This document shows positions 21,656 through 32,399 of a DNA stretch of 64,000 nucleotides, in pieces (within the stretch, counting starts at the first letter, position 1; the number at the start of each line of letters is the position of its first letter). The stretch is from positions 30,237,078 through 30,301,077 of the forward strand of contig CM054165.1 of assembly GCA_028751875.1 (NCBI GenBank), given 5' to 3'. The notes under the pieces are model-generated. The model was given only the letters and a program-made list of their open reading frames with translations. It was not told the DNA's origin and made no database searches. Both the position numbers and the translations under genes were made by a program. Source of the stretch: Rapana venosa (taxonomy: Eukaryota; Mollusca; Gastropoda; Neogastropoda; Muricidae).

Positions 21656-21687
<32 letters not shown>

Positions 21688-22245
21688 ACAACAGTTGGGC
21701 AACCCCCTCATTAGGGGCCAATGGCCTTTTTGTAATAAATCATTCGAGTTCGAGTTCAGTTTGTCTCTCTCAAGCTCTCCCCCTTCTCCCCCTTCCTCTC
21801 CTCACCCCCACTTTTCTCCTTCCCTCCTCACTCTCTCTCTTCCTCTCTTCTTTTTCTCTCCCCCTTTTTGTTTTTCTCTTCCCTCTGTCTCCCTGCTTTT
21901 CTTCTCCTTTTTCCTCCTCCCCCTTCCTCTTCTCCCCCTCTCTTCTCCTCTCTCTAAAATTATATATAAATAATTTTAAAATATTTTGTGTTTTGTGTGT
22001 TGTGTGTGTGTGTGTGTGCGTGCGTGTGTGGTTTTGTGTATACTTATATATTTTGTTTCGTTTTCGTTTTATTTAAATATCATATAATATATTTATATTT
22101 TTAAAATAAATATAATATAATAAAATTATATTTTGCTTTTGGATTATTGGGTATGTCCTTTTTCAAACCAAATTCCTATCTTAATATGACTTAATAATAG
22201 CCCTCTTTGATGAGGGCTTGTGCGTACTTTTGTCAAAAAAAATTC
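21611..22245. repeat. Poly-T/poly-C run, CT tract and GT/TA tract
   Basis: A T run at about 21623-21642 and a C run at 21657-21676 are followed by CT-rich sequence (21760-21955), GTGT (21985-22030) and a TA-rich stretch to 22140. No gene is seen. Confidence 0.75.
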
Positions 22246-22251
22246 GTTCAT

Positions 22252-22565
22252 TCACCCACGGATAGCCCGATGGTTTAAGGGTCACTCGTGATCGGCTGAC
22301 CGGGGTTCGAATCTCGTTCAAGAGGATTTTCCTCGAGTTAACATCAGTGCCGACTCCCCTCTCCCCCAACAGACTATAAACCCGACCCCCGTGTGCGAAC
22401 GCACCAGAAATCTTGGCACACAAAAAACCCCTTTCCCGCTTTTGGGAAGAGTAACCATTGGTCCCGGGGGGGGAACGGATGACGAAATTTAAAAAAAACT
22501 GCTTACACACGGGGACCGATGTAAAAAAGCCCCTGAGTGTTTATTCCTCTAAAAACAGAAAAATA
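22252..22565 (+). repeat. tRNA-derived SINE, family 1b (different anticodon half)
   Basis: A box TAGCCCGATGG at 22263-22273 and B box GGTTCGAATCT at 22304-22314. Between them is GTCACTCGTGATCGGCTGACC, unlike the TTGCGCTCGCAATCTGACGAC of the main family. The body and tail are those of family 1. Confidence 0.8.
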
Positions 22566-22885
22566 AATAAATTTCCTATGTTTTCGTCTGTCTTCCGGGT
22601 CTCCCTTCTGTCTTCTGTCTTCCCTCTCTCCTCCTCATACTCTCTTCCCTCCTCTCCCTCTCTCTCTCTCCCACTGGCAAACCTTGCATGCCCTTTAGAA
22701 AAACCCCCATCATTTCAATGAGATTTTTTTTTTTGTAATGGTTGCACTTGTGGAACTCACCTTGTTTAAAATACCCCTAAAAATGCTTCCATACATCCCC
22801 TTAAATTTTTTCCTTTCATTTTTGGGGGCGGATAGAAAGAAGTCTTTTTTTACTTAATTTTTTAAAAGAAAAGGAAAGGGGTGCC
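22566..22885. other. CT-rich stretch and unassigned sequence
   Basis: (TCTGTCTTC)-like and CT-rich to about 22670, then AT-rich sequence without recognisable content. Confidence 0.5.
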
Positions 22886-22887
22886 AA

Positions 22888-23165
22888 AAACCTATCGTCG
22901 TAGGGGAGCGAGGCGTCAGAGACCTCACTCTCTGGGGGCCGCATATTGGGGGCAGAGGCGCCCTCCCTCTCCCTCGCTCGTTTCCCTTCCCTGCCCCCTA
23001 AAGAGGGCGGGTACCCCATTTCCCCGGGGTGAACTGGGGGAACGAACGAAGAAAGGGCTGCAAACGGTCACCCCCAAGTGGTAACCACGTTTGATGCTTC
23101 TTTACCTTACAAGGAAAGCAGTGCCCGACCACTGAGCATCCCTTCCCCTTACTAAACTAAACCCT
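22888..23165 (-). repeat. SINE-like repeat, family 4, copy 2
   Basis: Best-preserved head of this family: on the minus strand it begins near 23150 with GGGATGCTCAGTGGTCGGGC, which fits a pol III A box. The middle has TCGTAGGGGAGCGAGGCGTC and TGAACTGGGGGAACG. Confidence 0.65.
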
Positions 23166-23832
23166 ATAAAATTGGTTTTTCGCTGAACGGGCATAAACAC
23201 AATTTCCTTGCTGAATGAATAAAGGTAACTACTTTCTTTTTTTCAAAACCAAATTATCTCCTGAATACGAATAATTAAAACAACCCACAATCAGAGCATA
23301 ATAAAAAACAAGGATGTTACAATTTTCCCCCTTGAAGCTTTGTGAAGGAAATGGACAGGTTCCAAAATATCGATATGTCTTTAGAGGAAACAAAAAAATC
23401 AAATTTGAAAGTGCAAGCTGTCCACAATAGTTAGGTGAAATAAAACTTATCTCATGCCCTTAAGAAATGGACAAATGGAACGAATATACCTCCCATCCTT
23501 TTCACTTTTTCGAAGAGACAATCAAATCATCACATACAACCAGATAAAATCAAGTGATTAAATACCAAACTTGAGTCCCCAGAGATTTATTTATTTTTTA
23601 CAAAAAATTGAAACGCCCCGGTGCCTTTTACATATATCTCCGTTGCATGAAATTTTTTTTTTAAAGTTGCCACTTTCCCACAGCAAAAATGCTTGCCCCC
23701 CAAAAGGGGGGCAGTTTTAATGATGGAAAAAGCAACAAAAACCTACCACTAACTTCAACATAAAAATATGTACGCAAAAAAAAACAAACACTGAAAGGGT
23801 TTAAGAAAACATCAAAATTTTAACAATTAACG
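23166..23832. other. Unassigned AT-rich sequence
   Basis: About 670 bases without recognisable genes, repeats or conserved frames. Confidence 0.4.
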
Positions 23833-23833
23833 A

Positions 23834-24185
23834 AGAAGGAAGGTGGCAGGATGGAAAAAGGACTTTTCGCCTGCCAACAAGAAAACCGGGGGGTTTCGGG
23901 GTTTGTTTCCCACCCTCGCCCTTTTTTTTCCCTTTTTGACCAAAAAAACAAACGAATGCCAAAGCCCTTTGGGGAGAAACAAAAACCCGAGCTCCGTTTT
24001 CGAACGCATGCAGACATTTTGCGCAAAACTTAAATCCTTTTCCACTTTTCGTAAGATTGGGGCCCTTTTGGCCGGGAAACAGATGACAGAATTTAAAAAA
24101 ACCGCAACACACGGGGACGGATGTAAAAAAACACATGAGTCTTATTCCTTACCTCGATATAGAACAATAAATAAATAAAAAAAAT
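23834..24185 (+). repeat. tRNA-derived SINE, family 3, copy 2
   Basis: The head has A box TGGCAGGATGG (23844-23854) and a corrupted B box near 23900. It is joined to the common body near 23955. Noise is heavy, yet the block order equals that of 5984-6345. Confidence 0.75.
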
Positions 24186-24780
24186 AAATAAATGAAAAAA
24201 AAATCAGTTCTTCCGCTCCACAAAACCAACACAACACCAAAAGGACCTCTCCAAAACCCTTTTCTCCCTCCATCTCATCCCCTCCTCCCCCCTTTTCACC
24301 CTCTTCCCCTCTGTCAAAATTTCCATCCAGAAATCTCAAGAACCAGGCAGCACCATGACACACACACACCAACACACACACACAACACACAATCGCAAAA
24401 AAAGGGTTCCACTTTTCACCGCAATTTCTGTCCGCAAACTCAACCCCAAAAGCAACGACAATCACCAAAAGGCGTCCCTCAAACCTCTAAACGACAGACG
24501 AAAGGATTGGTACAGAGGTCATTTTTTCTGACTGGCATTTTCCTAGATCTTCGATTAATGAAAGGCTGGCTCGCACCCAAAAAAAAGGTTTGGTTTGTTT
24601 TACAAAGCGTCGTCGTCTGTTATTTCTATAATCGCTCATCTGTGGATGCACCTGTTTGAGGACAGGGGAAACAGAGGCTAGAGCCGTGAGGTTAAATTGT
24701 CGAGATTGCAGGGAGGTAGGGGGTTTAGAAGGGGGGGGGGGAGGGGGTGGGGGGGGGGGGGGGGATTTGGGGTGTAAAGA
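24186..24780. other. Low-complexity A/C-rich and G-rich sequence
   Basis: A CACA patch lies at 24358-24392 and G runs at 24735-24765. No recognisable gene. Confidence 0.45.
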
Positions 24781-24789
24781 TCAGCTGTG

Positions 24790-25095
24790 GGGGTTAGCGT
24801 TTTTAAATTCCTCCCGAAAGTTTTAAAACGTGGGTTGAAATTTCGGAGGGCCCCTGGTTTGCTAAAAACAATCCTACAAGGGACAGTGAGGGGGAGGAAA
24901 AAAGAAGAAGAGGAAGGGGAGGGAGACAAAGAGAAGAATGGGGGGGACAACATTCCCAATGGACAGACAAGCGAGAGACAAACCCCGAGGTTGGTGACTG
25001 GGAGACGAGAGGACTGGGAAAGGGGTTTTTCAAACTTCGAAGGCCTCCAAGGATTCGGAACTGAGGGATCGGTGACTGAAGGTTTTCGGTGAATT
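24790..25095 (+). mobile_element. LINE (RTE-like) RT C-terminal remnant
   Basis: Plus-strand translation of 24787-25092 contains LLKTILQGTVRGRKK, then DNIPNG (W-E-D-N-I-x-E-W region with the Trp lost) and REDW. It ends in LQGFGTEGSVTEG. This order (KTILQGT-RG-R, DNI, DW) is the C-terminal signature of RTE-type endonuclease/reverse transcriptases. The low-complexity K/E/G insert and the missing residues show decay. Confidence 0.6.
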
Positions 25096-25117
25096 TAGAG
25101 TGGGGGGTTTTTTGCTC

Positions 25118-25310
25118 CCTTGTCAGCTCCGTATGCGAACGAAAGCAGAACATCTTTTCGCACGCGTTAAAAACCGTTTCCCCTTTTCGAAAAGTAGGGC
25201 CCTTGTGTGCCGGTGGGGAAAGATGCAAAATTTTAAAAACCGCATACACACGGGACGGGATGTAAAAAAGCACATGAGGGTTTTTCCATTTTTTTCGATA
25301 AAAAAAAAGT
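25118..25310 (+). repeat. SINE family 1 3' half
   Basis: Begins at CGTATGCGAACGAAAGCAGAAC and ends near TTTTTCGATAAAAAA. The head is missing. Confidence 0.7.
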
Positions 25311-25311
25311 C

Positions 25312-25485
25312 ACCCGAGCGCTTGAATTTTTTCTTTATAAGATTCAGCGCTATATAAATCCATACAAATTTTTTTAAATTATTTTTTTTATTATATTTTT
25401 ATAAATTATTTTTGTTATTGTTGTAATTATTATTATTTATTATTATTATTATTATATATTATTATTATTATTATTATTATATCAC
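25312..25485 (+). repeat. GCGCTATATAAA-type tail with ATT microsatellite
   Basis: GAGCGCTTGAATTTTTT and TCAGCGCTATATAAATCCAT are followed by (ATT)n. Same unit as at 3226. Confidence 0.7.
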
Positions 25486-25487
25486 CT

Positions 25488-25690
25488 TGTAGTCGTAGGG
25501 AAGCGAGGCATCAGAGACCTCAACTTCTCCAGGGGCCAGCATATTGAGGGCGGCGCCCATCTCCTCTCCCTCGCTGCTTCACCTTGCCTGACCCAAAGAG
25601 GACAGGTACCCATTTACAGCTGGGTGAACTGGGGGAACTGTACTGAAGCCAAGGCGCGCAAACGGTCATCCATCCACGTGGTAACCATAA
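25488..25690 (-). repeat. SINE-like repeat, family 4, copy 3, truncated
   Basis: Cleanest body of the family, with GGGGCCAGCATATTGAGG, TTTACAGCTGGGTGAACTGG and CATCCACGTGGTAACCA. The head side is replaced abruptly by the CAG/TAG array at about 25688, so the array has grown from or into this element. Confidence 0.7.
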
Positions 25691-25702
25691 CAGCAATAGC
25701 AT

Positions 25703-25747
<45 letters not shown>

Positions 25748-26435
25748 TAGTAGTAGTAGCGGGTAGCAGTAATAGTAAATAGTAGGAGTAGAGCAGCAGC
25801 AAACAGTAGTAGCCACACACACAACGACAGCAGCAGTAGCATAGTAGTAGTAAATAGTAGTAGTAGTTATAGTAGTAGTAGTAGTAGTACAGCGTAGTAG
25901 CATAGAAGTAGTAGTAGAAGTATAGTAGTAGTAGTAGCAGTAGCAGTAGCATAGTAGTAGTAAACAGCAGCAGAAGTAGTAGTAAAGTAGCAGTAGTAGT
26001 AGTAGTTAGTAAATTGTATTAGTAGTAGTGTTAGTAGTAGTAGTAGTAGTAGCTTTGTGTATTAGTAGATAGTAGTTTGTAGTAAGTTAGTAGTAGTAGC
26101 AGCAGGCAGCGCAGCAGCAGAAGCAGCAGCAGCAGCAGCAGTAGTAGTATAGTAGTAGTAGTAGGGGGAGCAGTAATAAATAGTAATAGGATAAGAGAGC
26201 AGCAGCAGTATAGCAACAACAACAACAAACGACAGCAGCAGCAGCAGTAGCAGCAGCAGCAGCATCAGTATAGTAGTATAGTAGTAGTAGTAGTAGTAGT
26301 AGCAGCAGTAGTAGCAGTAGTAGTAGTAGTAGAGAAGTAGTAGTAGTAGTGGGTAGCAGTAGCAGTAGCAGCATAAGTAGAGTAGTAGTAAGTAGTAGAA
26401 GTAGTAGAAGTAGTAGTAGCAGCAGTAGTAGTAGT

Positions 26436-26476
<41 letters not shown>

Positions 26477-26640
26477 CAGCAGAAGTAGAAATAGTAGCAG
26501 CAGTAGTAGGAGAGCAGCAGCAGCAACAGCAGCAGCAGCAACAGCGGGCAGCAGCACAGCAGCAGAAAGGAGGAGGAGGACAGCAGCAGCAGCAGCACCC
26601 AACAGCAGCGCAGCAGCAGTGGTAACAGCAACAATAGCTG
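25691..26640. repeat. CAG/TAG trinucleotide array, ~950 bp
   Basis: Interrupted AGC and AGT triplets across almost 1 kb, with pure CAG blocks such as 26440-26468. Poly-Leu/Tyr and poly-Ser frames follow from composition only. Confidence 0.9.
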
Positions 26641-26884
26641 TTGATAAAGCTTTCAATTTTTATTTTTACGTTCCTCGGCTAGAGCTCTGAGGTCACTAAT
26701 GGTTAGATTTCGCGTATGCAACTGATTCTGCCCACCATTAAGGTAGCCGCATTCCGAACTTTGGGCATGGTGTCTAAATACGACACCAGTGTATATGTGT
26801 GGTGGTGGGGTTTGGGTGTGTGTGTGTGTTTTGTGTGTGAGTGTGGGAGGGAGTGTGGGGTGTGTTTGTGTTTTTCCTCTTTTT
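26641..26884. repeat. Interspersed repeat fragment and GT microsatellite
   Basis: ACTAATGGTTAGATTTCGCG recalls 34340-34370 (and its duplicate). CACCATTAAGGTAGCCGCAT with ACTTTGGGCATGGTGTCT is a reversed CCCGAAGT-type block. GT repeats lie at 26794-26870. Confidence 0.5.
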
Positions 26885-26899
26885 TAAAATTCATCAATT

Positions 26900-27035
26900 C
26901 CAGGTACGAAATAGCTTAAATTCGCTGTTTCGGACCATCCACCTGGAATGACCTCCCTCTTTCACTCGCCAAAAGCCTTCGTTTGATGCCTTAAAACCCC
27001 ATCCTCAAAACGCACCTTTAATTTCCTACCTAAGG
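26900..27035 (+). mobile_element. LINE (CR1/L2/jockey group) RT C-terminal remnant
   Basis: The plus-strand translation reads FGPSTWNDLPLSL, then LRLMP and ILKTHL. The pattern G-P-x-x-W-N-x-L-P-x-x-L ... F-K-x-x-L-K-T-H-L is the C-terminal signature of CR1/L2-type reverse transcriptases. Only about 45 codons remain, with in-frame stops. Confidence 0.6.
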
Positions 27036-27234
27036 CTTTTCCCCTCAACTGTCCCTAATTTTCAAAAAGCATCCTTCACCTCCTAAGTGTTTTCCCGCGA
27101 GTGTGTGTGGTGGTGTTTGTGGTGTGTGTGTGTTGTGTGTGTGTGTGTGTGTGTGGCTACGTGCGTGCACGTGCATGGATTTGAATCTGTTGTTCATTAT
27201 GTTTAAGGAGAGTTGCATGCGTGTAAATGATTTT
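27036..27234. repeat. GT microsatellite and spacer
   Basis: GTGT-rich at 27100-27160; the rest is unassigned. Confidence 0.6.
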
Positions 27235-27405
27235 GAGTGCAAGCGCTTCGATTGTCTGGGTTTTTTTTAATAAGATTCAGCACTATATAAATTCTATAAT
27301 TAATTATTATTATTATTATTAATTAAATATTGTTGTTGTTGTTTTGTTTTGTTCTTTTTTGTTTGGTTGTTGTTTTTTCTTGTTGTTGATGTGTTCTTAA
27401 AATTT
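27235..27405 (+). repeat. GCGCTATATAAA-type tail with ATT/GTT microsatellite
   Basis: CAAGCGCTTCGATTGTC and TCAGCACTATATAAATTC are followed by (ATT)n and (GTT)n. Confidence 0.65.
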
Positions 27406-27407
27406 TA

Positions 27408-27640
27408 AACGAGAGGCAAAACCTGGTTTAACATGTGTCCAAAGTTTCTGCGTGTGGTTCGCACACAGGACTTCGGTTTAAGTCCACCCAAGGACTTTTG
27501 GGGGGGAAAGTGGAGTCTGCACGGATGTAACTCCACGGGAAAAAATCCCATTAAACGGGTGTCTCGGGTGGTGGCTCGAACCCGGCCGTCAGATCACGAG
27601 ATCAATACCTAAACCACAAGGCTTATCCCGCCTCCTTGTT
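27408..27640 (-). repeat. SINE family 1, 3'-truncated
   Basis: Contains the middle, core (reverse of TCCTTGGGTGGAC) and head. Near the B-box position it reads GTGGCTCGAACCCGGC, with a ~12-base insertion upstream of it. Confidence 0.65.
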
Positions 27641-27969
27641 CAATAAAATAACTATGAAAACATCAAACAGTTTCACAAGATAACAATATGCTGCTGAAAT
27701 GTGATGGATGATATGCATGCATGTATAAAACCCTTCACACATCACACACACACAAACACGCACGCACGCATGCATGAACGCACGCACACACACACACACA
27801 CACCACAACACACACACAACACACACACATACACACACACACATACGAAAAGCTGCTGCGTCGTGTTGATAAAATCACATCCACTGCAGTGTTTTATCAT
27901 CTTTTTGTAAAGCCACAGCTGTCATCAGTCTGTCATACTTTGAATCATCATCTATTATTCTTTATCTTC
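27641..27969. repeat. CA microsatellite and unassigned flank
   Basis: CACA/CGCA repeats at 27738-27845. The flanks have no recognisable feature. Confidence 0.6.
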
Positions 27970-28260
27970 TTAAATCTTCACCAAATCCCCTATCGTGTAG
28001 ACCGTGGGGCCACCACTAAAGATTTTGCAACCACTTCCTCCACTCCTCGCGTTTTCAGCTTTCCTGTAGCAAGTCATTCCACTTGAGGCTACCAAGTCCA
28101 CTCTCTGATGTTGTAGATCTTCCCATCGTTTTTCTCGTCTGCCTCTTCTTTTTCTTCGTCTCCCTCCTTGTACTGTTCCCTTTTTAGGACAAGTCTTGGC
28201 CAAATCCAGATGTTCGTGTGACGTGCCCGTACCGCTTTAGTTTGAGTTTTTTTTTACTGA
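27970..28260 (-). mobile_element. LINE (RTE-like) RT C-terminal remnant
   Basis: Minus-strand frame 28203-27970 contains AKTCPKKGTVQGGRRRKRRG, then REKRWED, followed by a degraded R-K-A-E-N segment. The order GTVQG-basic-RWED matches the RTE C-terminus of 24790 and 5500. The frame then diverges. Upstream on this strand (to about 28250) the sequence reads like a YGHVTRTS segment in another frame. Confidence 0.65.
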
Positions 28261-28600
28261 AGTCAGCATTCTTTATTATGGCCCGATGGGGATTTCAGTT
28301 CTGGTTTTCACTTCCTTGTTAGAATGTGATCTCTGTAAGAGATACTGTTATGATATTGTTAAAAACTCAATAAAGAGAGAGAAAGGGTAGACAGAGACAG
28401 AAAGAGGGGAGAGGGAGAGATACAAGAGAGAGAGGGTGCTTTAATAGAAACACGTAGGCTTTTAAGAAAATCATGAGAGAATAATTGTATTTTTAAAGTC
28501 TACAATTGTCACACATATGAACATGTTTTTTTAAAAAATTTTTAATTCAGTTTATGTTTTAAAATTGCACAGTTATAAAGATACAAAACATATCAACATA
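28261..28600. other. Unassigned sequence with GA patches
   Basis: GA-rich patches at 28374-28432. No gene is recognised. Confidence 0.4.
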
Positions 28601-28704
28601 TTTTAGAGAGAGAGAGTAAGAGAGAGGGAGGGAGGGAGAGAGGGGAGAGAGAGAGAAAGGAGAGAGAGAGAAGAAAAGGAGAGAGAGAGAGAGAGAGAGA
28701 AGGG

Positions 28705-28736
<32 letters not shown>

Positions 28737-28765
28737 AGACTATCAGGTAGGCAGACAGAGACAGA
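28601..28765. repeat. GA microsatellite
   Basis: (GA)n with GGGA interruptions at 28603-28740. Minus-strand Ser/Leu frames are artefacts. Confidence 0.85.
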
Positions 28766-29027
28766 GAGAAAGAGGGACAGGCGGCAGACATACTGACCGA
28801 GAGGTCCCCCAAAGGGCAGAAAGCTCGATACAAGCATGACATGATCGGGTTTCTATAGATTCTGTGCACTAAAACACAATCAGGTTTGTTTGCGTTTTAC
28901 ACATTTCGTACTGGGTGTCCAATTTATTTTCAACTGAAGGCCTTCCACTGGAAGGACGTAATGAACAATATTTTGTAGCTTTAGGACATTTATCCTTGGA
29001 AACGTTGCTCGTAAACTAACACTCAGA
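28766..29027. other. Unassigned sequence
   Basis: No recognisable feature. Confidence 0.35.
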
Positions 29028-29285
29028 AGGACGGATAGCCTGGTGGTTACAGTATGCATTCCTGGTCTCCTGACCGGGTGCGATTCCCGTTCAAGAAGAT
29101 TTTTTTTCCCCCGGAGTTAACATCAGTGCAAAACTCCACTCTCCCCAAAAAAGTCCTTCGGATGAGACTATAACCGTGGGGCCCGTGGTGCGAACGCACG
29201 CCAAAAGAATCCTGCACATACGTTAAACACCCAGTTCCACTATTGAAAAGAGGGCCATTTGTGCCTTTGGAAGAACGGATGTTTA
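29028..29285 (+). repeat. tRNA-derived SINE, family 1b
   Basis: A box TAGCCTGGTGG at 29036-29046 and a degenerate B box near 29079. The head contains CTGGTCTCCTGACCGGGTGC. The core TCCTTCGGATGAGAC starts near 29154. The 3' end passes into a CCCGAAGT-type block instead of the usual tail. Confidence 0.75.
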
Positions 29286-29390
29286 ATGTAGTAAAAGCAT
29301 GGTGTCGTGTTTTAGCAATCCCCGAAGTCGGTGTGCGGCTACCTTAATGGTGGGTTCAAAACCGCACATACAGCAAAACACCATGTGTTG
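29286..29390 (+). repeat. CCCGAAGT-type repeat block
   Basis: CCCCGAAGTCGGTGTGCGGC and TACCTTAATGGTGGGTTCAA: the clearest copy of this block in the window. Confidence 0.6.
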
Positions 29391-29540
29391 TGTGTTGTGT
29401 TCGTTCTTTTATTTAACGTCTGTTCATTAATGATATTAACGGGAGGGGGGAAAACTACCAGCAAAAACAATGAAGACAGACGGAGGGGAGAGTCATGAAC
29501 AAATTGGTTTCAAACAGAGATATTTATTTATACTTTTATT
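29391..29540. other. Unassigned sequence
   Basis: No recognisable feature. Confidence 0.35.
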
Positions 29541-29936
29541 ATTTATACCACTTTAAGTCACGAGATTTCTCTGCGTGAAATTCGGGCTGCTCTCCCCAGG
29601 AGAGAGCGCGTCGCCACAAGAGCAGCGCCACCTTTTTTTCTTCTATTTTGTTTCAACTGTATTTATTTCCCTATCAGAGTGGCTTTTTTCTAAGAATTTT
29701 GCAGGGACAAACTCTCTCGTTATCATGGTTCTTTTACGTGCGCTGAATAATTTTGTGTAACATACGGACCTCGGTTAATCGTCTCATCCGAAAGACTAGT
29801 GCCAAGACCACCACTCATGATCTAATGGATGGGGAGGAAGTTATGGGGCCCAAACGGGATTCGAACCACCGCACACTTACGACCCGGACTTTTCGCTTTC
29901 TAGACAGGCGGTTTACCTCTAAGACCACCGATCCAC
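29541..29936 (-). repeat. tRNA-derived SINE, family 2, cleanest copy
   Basis: On the minus strand an A-box-like TGGTCTTAGAGG (29916-29927) is followed by B box GGTTCGAATCC (29857-29867). Then come the core (CTTTCGGATGAGAC, near 29780-29795), GCACGTAAAAGAACC, the AGAGAGTTTGTCCCTG segment and the tail CTTAAAGTGGTATAAATAAT. Confidence 0.8.
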
Positions 29937-29939
29937 AGA

Positions 29940-30290
29940 AAAGGACGGGATAGCCTAGTGGTTAGAACATTGCCTGCAATCTGACGACCCGGGTCGATTC
30001 CCGTTTCAAGGGGAATATTTTCCCCTGGAGTTAACATCAGTGCAGACTCCACTCTCCCCAAAAGTCCTTCGGATGAGACTATAAACCGAGGTCCCGTGGT
30101 GCGAACGCACGCAGAACATCTTGCGCACACGTTAAATCCTGTTCCGCTTTTCGTAAGAGCAGGCCATTGTGTGCCGGTGGGAACAGATGACAGAATTTAC
30201 AAAACCGCATACACACGGGGACTGGATGTAAAAAAGCACATAAGTGCTTATTCCATTATCCTCGATATAAAGAATAAATAAAATAAATAA
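29940..30290 (+). repeat. tRNA-derived SINE, family 1, cleanest plus copy
   Basis: A box TAGCCTAGTGG at 29951-29961. The B box near 29992 has one T missing. The core CCTTCGGATGAGACTATAA begins near 30067. The 3' end reads TCCATTATCCTCGATATAAA with short A/T repeats. A noisy second version of this copy lies at 46390-46650, at the edge of the large duplication. Confidence 0.88.
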
Positions 30291-30358
30291 AAGACAGACG
30301 GTTAGACAGCCATAAATTTTATAAAGAAACAAAGACAGAAGCAGATAGACAGAGAGAC

Positions 30359-30397
<39 letters not shown>

Positions 30398-30647
30398 GAG
30401 AGAGAGAGAGGTAGAACCAAAGAGAGAGAGAAAGAGACAGACAGAGACAAATAGAGAGAGAGACAGATACACAGACACAGACAAAGAGAGACAGAGACAG
30501 ACAAAGACAAAGAGAGAGAAAGAGAGACAGATAAACAGACAGAGAAAAGAGAGAGAGACAGAAAGAGACAAATAGAGAGAGATACAGAAAGACAAAGAGA
30601 AAGAGACAGATAGACGGACACAAACAGAGGCAGAGACAAAGAGAAGA

Positions 30648-30732
<85 letters not shown>
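30291..30732. repeat. GA/ACAG microsatellite
   Basis: ACAGAGAG-type repeats ending in a pure (AG)n of about 40 bases. Large minus-strand Ser/Leu frames come from it. Confidence 0.9.
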
Positions 30733-30735
<3 letters not shown>

Positions 30736-31030
30736 TCAGTGAACTCGTAACTCGAACTCGAATATTTTAAATGATGGTAAATGATAAGCCAAGGCTTCTT
30801 ATACACCACCCTCTGGGCAAAAAAGTGAAACAAACCATGAATAAACCAATGAATCAACAAATAAAATAGTGTCTAAAAAGCAATGAAATGAATCACACAT
30901 TTGTCCATTCAATATTGGTAAATCAAGAATCAATGAAAGACCACAAAAAATAAAACCAGCGATTGAATAAACAAGACCAATTAAAACACTGACAAACTCC
31001 CTCCCCTGACAAGACCGCCCCACTCCACTA
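30733..31030. other. Unassigned sequence inside the duplicated block
   Basis: Clean sequence with no recognised gene. Minus-strand frame 31116-30799 has no known domain. Confidence 0.35.
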
Positions 31031-31698
31031 AACAGACAACCCTCCCCCAAAAAATCAACACTCACATACACAACAACACAGATACACACACAGACATACA
31101 CAAACACACGCCACACCCACTACACTCAACACATACACAAACACGCGCGCGCGCCGCAAAATCACCCTCCAAAACACGCACGACTCCGCCAAGCACCCTC
31201 ACACACAACACATTACTCACACACGAACGTACGTACGGCGCGCCGCGCACACACACATAAAATAATCCCACACACACACACACAGCACACATGTGCGGGT
31301 GTACATATGCATAGACTCGCACACACACTCACGACCTCAAATTTTACTATCACAGCATACATATTTTTATAATAAGCCTTGACTGTCATAATCATCAAAG
31401 TATCATAGCCACACAGTTCACGAAGCATCAAACAATTAGATTCGTGTAAGCATGAAAAAACAACATGCATCCCCCCCAAAAAACAACACAACAACAACAA
31501 ACAAAAACCAAACAACAACGAAGCACAAAACAAAGCAAAAAAAACCAAACCGAACAAACAACAACAAAAAACACCAACCCACAACACCACACAACACCCA
31601 AACAACAAGCATAGAGCAGTCAAGCACACACACTAACACACACACACACAGACACACACACACACACTCACACACACAGACACACACGCGCGCGTACA

Positions 31699-31733
<35 letters not shown>

Positions 31734-31800
31734 CACCACACACACTCACACACAAACCACACACACAACACACACACACAACACACACACAGATCAACAA
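31031..31800. repeat. CA-rich tracts and A/C-rich spacer
   Basis: CACA repeats at 31060-31140, 31240-31330 and 31625-31795. The intervening AACAACAA-rich stretch lies at about 31460-31615. Cys/Val frames on the minus strand are artefacts. Confidence 0.8.
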
Positions 31801-32399
31801 GCATGCCTCACCCAATGTATATTACAGGAAATTAAACAAGTGTTGTGGTACGCCTTTTTTAAAAGATGAATGCTACTTTTCTCTTTTATAAAGACTGATA
31901 TCGTTCCATAATTTCTGCCAAATAACAAGAGATGACAAGAAGAGATCGGTTTCTTGGACGAGAGTAACAACACTACTTTTGTTACTAAAAGTTTTAACAG
32001 GAAACCTTGAGCAAAAGATAAGGAGGAGCTAGTTATTGATTCCCATGATCTTAAACATAATAAACCTTTATTAAAGAGACAATGTAAACTAAAAGAAGAA
32101 TGTTTAACTCTTTGTAGCTATTAGTTTCTAGGAAGTAAGTTTCTAAGGAGAATTAACAGGAGAGAGCCGTTTATAAACTCGTCTCAATTTGTCGTATCAG
32201 TTTTAACTTGCCAAATCCAGCATGTAGATCATATTCAAGATCAGGTTTTTATTAGCATAGAAAGAATAGTTTTCGAGTATGTTGATCAGGAATGTTTATT
32301 CTGATTAAGCCGAATAAGCTTCTTAGATATTTTTTTAGAAACACGTAAAAACATGATTCAGCCATGACAACGGATATTATCGATAATTTAACCAGAGGT

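Noticed and set aside
24192..24659. 155-codon plus-strand frame rich in Pro/Thr/His
   Set aside because: Low-complexity A/C-rich sequence with a CA patch; no motif.
26062..26690. Poly-Leu, poly-Tyr and poly-Ser frames
   Set aside because: Direct translations of the CAG/TAG array on both strands.
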